From contig NZ_BKNN01000017.1 of assembly GCF_008993995.1 (NCBI RefSeq), forward strand, positions 1-49,761: DNA of 49,761 bases. The letters run 5' to 3'. The notes beneath the pieces are model-generated. The model had not been told where the DNA came from, searched no databases, and saw only the letters and a program-made list of their open reading frames with translations. A program made the translations under genes and the position numbers. Position 1 is the stretch's first letter; every line of letters starts with the position of its first letter. Source of the DNA: Acinetobacter brisouii. Its GTDB lineage: Bacteria; Pseudomonadota; Gammaproteobacteria; Pseudomonadales; Moraxellaceae. Of this stretch, positions 46,047-49,761 are shown piece after piece.

Positions 46047-46970
46047 ATGTCCGAGGCAGATGTGTCAACACTCGCATCCATATCCGCAGACGTTTTAAAA
46101 TCTGCACAGCAACAAATTCAGCAAGACCTCACTTTAGCGCTGGATGCTTTTGCATTGCCAGAACCTTTAAAAGGGGCGGTCTATCATGCTGTCATGCTAG
46201 GCGGTAAGCGAGTGCGCCCTGCGCTGTGTTATGCCACAGCTGCTTTACAGACTCATGCACCATCGGCAGCAGTTCGCCGCGCTGCGGTTGCAGTGGAACT
46301 GATTCATTGTTATTCATTGGCTCATGATGATTTACCGTGTATGGACAATGACTCATTGCGCCGTGGACAGCCCACTTGCCATGTCGCTTTTGGGGAAAAT
46401 ACGGCTTTGCTGGCGGGTGATGTATTACAGTCGATGGCGTATGAAGTACTTGGTAGCCGTTTATTCGATACAGGTGTCGTGATTGAGCCAAGTATTGTTT
46501 TAAAACAAATGCAGATTTTGGCGACGGCGAGTTCCAAAATGGTCAGTGGTCAAGTGCTTGATTTACAAGCTGAAGGAAAGCGGGTTGATCAAGAAGCACT
46601 GGAAAATATTCACCGCAACAAAACGGGTGCTTTGATTCAGGCGGCAATCATGATGGCAGCGGTGACCATTTTTAAAGGTACAGATTTAGCCATTCCTCAA
46701 TTGCGTCAGTTTGGTCAAGCGATTGGTCTGGCCTTTCAAGTGCAAGATGATATTTTGGATATTACAGCCGATACTGAAGTCTTAGGTAAGACCGCAGGGA
46801 AAGATCTTGAAGTTGAGAAATCGACGTATCCTGCACTGTTGGGTTTAGATGCTGCACAAGCCTATGCACAGCAACTGCACGATCAAGCACTACAAGCTTT
46901 AAGCCATTTTGGTGAAGATGCTCAGCAACTCCATGCAATTACCCAGTTTTTACTGGCAAGAGCACATTAA
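46047..46970 (+). CDS. ispA: Farnesyl diphosphate synthase (IspA)
   Basis: A short-chain trans-prenyltransferase of 307 residues making farnesyl diphosphate from dimethylallyl and isopentenyl diphosphates. The first Asp-rich motif LAHDDLPCMDNDSLRRG has the two-residue insertion (DDxxxxD) typical of bacterial FPP synthases; the second is QVQDDILDITAD. GGKRVRPALCYA is near the N-terminus. It feeds the longer-chain synthase encoded at 14966. The start ATG lies 7 bases after yjdM. Confidence 0.95.
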   Translation: MSEADVSTLASISADVLKSAQQQIQQDLTLALDAFALPEPLKGAVYHAVMLGGKRVRPALCYATAALQTHAPSAAVRRAAVAVELIHCYSLAHDDLPCMDNDSLRRGQPTCHVAFGENTALLAGDVLQSMAYEVLGSRLFDTGVVIEPSIVLKQMQILATASSKMVSGQVLDLQAEGKRVDQEALENIHRNKTGALIQAAIMMAAVTIFKGTDLAIPQLRQFGQAIGLAFQVQDDILDITADTEVLGKTAGKDLEVEKSTYPALLGLDAAQAYAQQLHDQALQALSHFGEDAQQLHAITQFLLARAH

Positions 46971-46994
46971 AAAAGTGGCATTAGCCGCTTTTTT
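46969..46994. terminator. Terminator between ispA and the SPFH gene
   Basis: AAAAAAGTGGC-ATTA-GCCGCTTTTTT forms an 11-base stem (one G-T wobble) with A- and T-runs, serving both convergent genes. Confidence 0.88.
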
Positions 46995-47006
46995 ATTTCT
47001 GAGAGA

Positions 47007-47861
47007 CTATTTTAAGTCACGCCCCATAATCCCACGAATGGTATTCAACACATCGGCAGGCAGAACCACAGTTTTAGCATTGTTGGATTTCGACATATCC
47101 TGCATGGCTTTAATGTACTGTTCACCCAACAAATAAGATACTGGAATTTCTTGATCACCTACAGCAGAGCTGACCATGGCAATGGCTTTTTGTGAAGCTT
47201 CAGCCAAGACCACCTGAGCTTCTGCATCACGACGTGATGCTTCTAAACGACCATCCGCTTCCAAAATCGCGGCTTGTTTTTCACCGTCTGCTTTGGTGAC
47301 TGTTGCACGACGCTGACGTTCCGCTGCTGCTTGGGCTTCCATTGCCGCCTGCATGGTTGAAGACGGTTGAATATCTTGAATCTCAACGGTTTTTAAGGTA
47401 ATTCCCCAGTCTGCAATATCATCGGAAATCGCAGCTTTCAGTTTGGCTTTAATGTGGTCACGTGACGACAAAGCATCATCAAGATCCATTTCACCAACAA
47501 TCGAACGTAATGAGGTTTGAACTAGGTTTTGAATGGCAATATTAAAATTTTCAATCCCATACACCGCTTTTTCTGGGGTAGTGAGGTTGATGTATGCCAC
47601 TGCATTCATCAGCAATACTGCATTGTCGCGACTAATTACTTCTTGGGAAGGAATGTCCAAGACAATATCTTTGGTGGTCACTTTGTATGCAATATCATCA
47701 ATATAAGGAATGATGATACTTAAACCCGGCCCAAGGGTCGTGTGGTATTTTCCCAAACGCTGCACAATCCACTTGTTACCTTGCGGTACAATTCTGACAC
47801 CTTTAAAAATTGTCACTGCAACAAAAGCTAACAGTGCTAAACCAATAATACTTGCGCTCAT
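47007..47861 (-). CDS. SPFH-domain (stomatin/QmcA-like) membrane protein
   Basis: A 284-residue inner-membrane protein anchored by one N-terminal helix (SASIIGLALLAFVAVTIF), followed by the SPFH/band-7 domain (VPQGNKWIVQRLGKYHTTLG, LRSIVGEMDLDDALSSRDHI) and a charged coiled-coil tail (AEAQAVLA-type repeats near AILEADGRLEASRRDAEAQV). It assembles large membrane rings and may organise functional lipid domains with NfeD. The ATG at 47859-47861 starts 4 bases after the NfeD stop codon, so the pair is one operon. Confidence 0.93.
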   Translation of the reverse strand: MSASIIGLALLAFVAVTIFKGVRIVPQGNKWIVQRLGKYHTTLGPGLSIIIPYIDDIAYKVTTKDIVLDIPSQEVISRDNAVLLMNAVAYINLTTPEKAVYGIENFNIAIQNLVQTSLRSIVGEMDLDDALSSRDHIKAKLKAAISDDIADWGITLKTVEIQDIQPSSTMQAAMEAQAAAERQRRATVTKADGEKQAAILEADGRLEASRRDAEAQVVLAEASQKAIAMVSSAVGDQEIPVSYLLGEQYIKAMQDMSKSNNAKTVVLPADVLNTIRGIMGRDLK

Positions 47862-47865
47862 GTTT

Positions 47866-48339
47866 TTATTTTCCTTGTTGTGATGAGTAGGCTTCAACCA
47901 AAAGATCATTGCCTAAAATATCAGTCACAATGACACGGTCACCTACTTGTAAATGAGAGGAAGTGCTACGGCATAACCATTCATCTGTTCCCAATACAGG
48001 GAGGGAAAAGCGAACTTTGATTTGTTCATGATTCAAATCAGTCTGAATGACCATGCCAATTTGCCCAATTGTCGCTTCACGTGGCAGACCTGCTTTGGTT
48101 TTATCAATTGATAATGGTTTGATAAATTTAAACCAAAGAATCGTGCATAAAATAGATAAAACAGTCCACGTCACAATTTGTGTGGCAAAGCCCATCCAAG
48201 GGAAAAGCCAATATAAAATACTGACCATAATTGCTGCGATACCAAACCAAATGGCGGCAAAAGTAGGCACGACCAGTTCTATCAGCATTAAAGCAACGCC
48301 TAAAACAACCCAGTGCCAAGGCTCTAATACAATATGCAT
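47866..48339 (-). CDS. NfeD-family membrane protein
   Basis: A 157-residue partner of SPFH proteins. Three N-terminal hydrophobic helices (HWVVLGVALMLIELVVPTFA, IWFGIAAIMVSILYWLF and IVTWTVLSILCTILWFKF) are followed by a C-terminal OB-fold domain (TIGQIGMVIQTDLNHEQIKV, ending HLQVGDRVIVTDILGNDLLV). It lacks the ClpP-like protease domain of long NfeD proteins. It is the first gene of the NfeD-SPFH operon on the minus strand. Confidence 0.92.
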   Translation of the reverse strand: MHIVLEPWHWVVLGVALMLIELVVPTFAAIWFGIAAIMVSILYWLFPWMGFATQIVTWTVLSILCTILWFKFIKPLSIDKTKAGLPREATIGQIGMVIQTDLNHEQIKVRFSLPVLGTDEWLCRSTSSHLQVGDRVIVTDILGNDLLVEAYSSQQGK

Positions 48340-48433
48340 AAGTCGTCTCTATTTATTGGTTTTATTTGCAAAAACTGCATCATCCACTAATGTAGCAGAT
48401 GATGCAGCTAAAGAATATGTTTGTTGAATGTTT

Positions 48434-49357
48434 TTAGAAACGTGCGCGAGGTGCAGGGCGTAGTGCAGCAGGAGATTTTTTGAAGTTGGCAATCGCAGCT
48501 TCGATCGCTGGCATTTTACGCTGAGCGGCTTGTTCACCCTCTAAAATGGCATTTTGACTTGAGCTTAAATCGAGCACACCTAAATTCCCGACTTTGGGTT
48601 GAATCACCACAGTCGCTTGTTGTAATTCTTGGTTAATACTTTGCTGTCCCATAATATTGATGGTTTGATCCAGTAAACCCAGCATGTTTCCTGCGCCTGT
48701 TTTTGTTGGACGGGCAGAAATATCAACGGCAATCACAATATCTGCCCCCATACTTTTCGCTGTACCAACAGGAATTGGACTGACAAGTCCGCCATCGACA
48801 TATTTTACATTTGCAATCGTTGTAGGAACAAAGACATTGGGAATACTGCAAGATGCACGAACAGCTTGTCCTGCATTACCACGAATAAATTCAGTTTTTT
48901 TACCGTTGTCTAGACGAGTGGCAACAGCTGCAAAACGTATTGGAAATTGCTGAATTTGCTTATTGCCAACATTGGCATTGACATAATCTTGGAGTTTTTG
49001 CCCAAGTACGATGCCCTGACGGTTAAAAGTGAGATCACGTAAGTCTGACTCTTTGAGTTGCATAGCAAGTTGTTGCAACTGATATGGCGTTTTGCCACTG
49101 GCATAAATACTGCCGACAAAACTTCCTGCACTGGTTCCCGTAACAATCTTGGGTTTAATCCCATGCGATTCAAGAACTTTAATCACCCCAATATGTGCAA
49201 AACCTTTGGCACCGCCACCGCCTAAGGCAAGGGCAATCACAGGTTCACGAGGTTTAATGGTTGGAATGGGCGTTTTTTTTGAACCTGTTGTGTCACATCC
49301 CAACAGCCCTGCGCCCAATAAGGCAATACAAGACCAACGTGTTATTTTAAGTATCAT
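48434..49357 (-). CDS. Patatin-like phospholipase lipoprotein (RssA-like)
   Basis: A 307-residue lipid-acyl hydrolase with a lipoprotein signal ending LLGC. The patatin domain shows the oxyanion loop LALGGGGAKGFAHIG, the nucleophile elbow GTSAGSF with the catalytic Ser, and the catalytic aspartate in VDGGLVSP. It is therefore predicted to be active and anchored to an envelope membrane. The ATG at 49355-49357 has no Shine-Dalgarno, and a TATAAT box lies only about 10 bases upstream, so the message may be nearly leaderless. Confidence 0.93.
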   Translation of the reverse strand: MILKITRWSCIALLGAGLLGCDTTGSKKTPIPTIKPREPVIALALGGGGAKGFAHIGVIKVLESHGIKPKIVTGTSAGSFVGSIYASGKTPYQLQQLAMQLKESDLRDLTFNRQGIVLGQKLQDYVNANVGNKQIQQFPIRFAAVATRLDNGKKTEFIRGNAGQAVRASCSIPNVFVPTTIANVKYVDGGLVSPIPVGTAKSMGADIVIAVDISARPTKTGAGNMLGLLDQTINIMGQQSINQELQQATVVIQPKVGNLGVLDLSSSQNAILEGEQAAQRKMPAIEAAIANFKKSPAALRPAPRARF

Positions 49358-49635
49358 ATTAACGGTATTATATGCATGAAAAATGGGAGCGCATATCTCA
49401 GCAAAAAAAACAAATATTAACCAGTATTTTTACAAAAGTTTGCGTAAATGGGGAGAAGAGCCATTTCTTGGCTTCACTTTTTTCTAAATTTAAATGATGG
49501 TGTGTTGAGGATGTATTAAAAAATGCTGTCTACGGTCTGAGTGTAAATGATGTGGGTCTAGGATTTTAGACCATGCCTATAAGTGATAATCTACTCCCCA
49601 ATAAGCATGGGAAATGCTTGTTTTTGGAGTCAACC
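49358..49635. other. Intergenic region before the IS3-type element
   Basis: This gap of about 280 bases holds the likely promoter of the patatin gene (TATAAT on the minus strand, 49372 to 49367), a 41-codon open frame at 49372-49497 of uncertain meaning, and an imperfect stem at about 49454-49474. A hairpin AAGCAT-GGGAA-ATGCTT followed by GTTTTT lies at 49603-49624 and probably belongs to the insertion sequence. Confidence 0.45.
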
Positions 49636-49761
49636 ATGACACGAAGAAAACGTCGTAATCATTCAGCAGAGTTTAAAGTTAAAGTTGCTCTCGCAGCAAT
49701 TAAAGGCGACCACACACTCGCTGAACTTTCTACTCAATTCGATTTACATCAAAACCAAATC
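49583..49761 (+). mobile_element. IS3-type insertion sequence, left end (partial)
   Basis: The transposase OrfA start at 49636 defines the element. I place its left tip tentatively at TGATAATCTACTCCCCA (49583 onwards), because IS3-family tips start with TG and this stretch directly precedes the hairpin and the gene. The exact boundary is uncertain, and the right end is outside the window. Confidence 0.4.
49636..49761 (+). CDS. IS3-family transposase OrfA, N-terminal part
   Basis: The 42 visible codons (MTRRKRRNHSAEFKVKVALA, then AIKGDHTLAELSTQFDLHQN) are the N-terminal helix-turn-helix of OrfA in IS3-family elements, which binds the terminal repeats. The start ATG follows TTGGAGT at good distance. 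The frame is open to the window edge; OrfB, with the DDE catalytic core, would follow. Confidence 0.88.
   Translation, partial: MTRRKRRNHSAEFKVKVALAAIKGDHTLAELSTQFDLHQNQI

Noticed and set aside
49372-49497. 41-codon open frame starting next to the patatin promoter
   Set aside because: No ribosome binding site, no recognisable motif, and it starts inside the likely promoter of the opposite gene.

Overview
The window looks like a chromosomal segment of an Acinetobacter species (Gammaproteobacteria, Moraxellaceae). The reasons are the complete adeI-adeJ-adeK RND efflux operon, a pmrC-pmrA-pmrB lipid A modification operon, a DcaP-type outer-membrane porin, an ISAba1-like insertion sequence with its characteristic terminal repeats, and moderate-to-low GC. 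Species cannot be fixed by reading alone.

Layout. 1-233: left end of an IS4-type element, cut by the window edge. 268-8947: housekeeping genes (UPF0149, PA3496-like acidic protein, rpoD, ybeD, lipB), an SCP2-like/iron-dependent alcohol dehydrogenase pair, a PuuP-like permease, and a divergent flavodoxin/HxlR regulator pair with a visible operator and promoter. 8964-15949: trmL, cysG, serS, a DUF3298-type lipoprotein, lolA, rpmA, rplU (all minus) and the divergent polyprenyl diphosphate synthase ispB. 15964-24724: the membrane protein historically called Gcr site-specific recombinase, a PAP2 phosphatase, then adeIJK. 24775-29334: SDR oxidoreductase, an unrecognised protein, valS. 29400-31554: an AT-rich two-gene island (AAA ATPase plus HNH nuclease) resembling the Septu PtuA/PtuB anti-phage system, wedged between the valS terminator and a convergent J-domain-like gene. 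31593-35570: J-domain-like protein, DUF202 protein, ammonium transporter, a degenerate LPS-kinase-like protein. 35567-39263: pmrB, pmrA, pmrC with a PmrA-box-like repeat at the pmrC promoter. 39523-42459: DcaP porin and an RhtX/FptX-like siderophore MFS transporter. 42497-43673: a decayed ISAba1-like element whose outward promoter still points at that transporter. 43897-49357: tRNA-Arg(CCT), AroP-type permease, YjdM/PhnA, ispA, SPFH and NfeD proteins, patatin-like lipoprotein. 49636-end: start of an IS3-type transposase.

Functional themes. Several genes act at the envelope: LolA carries lipoproteins; AdeIJK, PmrCAB, DcaP and the PAP2 protein concern efflux, lipid A charge, solute entry and lipid phosphate chemistry. 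Two polyprenyl synthases (ispA making FPP, ispB elongating it for the quinone tail) lie far apart. The accessory content is the Septu-like pair and three insertion-sequence remnants or ends. The most unusual arrangements are (i) a promoter that appears nested in the valS terminator and would start the defence transcript inside the hairpin loop, and (ii) a dead ISAba1-like element that keeps an outward promoter next to a siderophore transporter.
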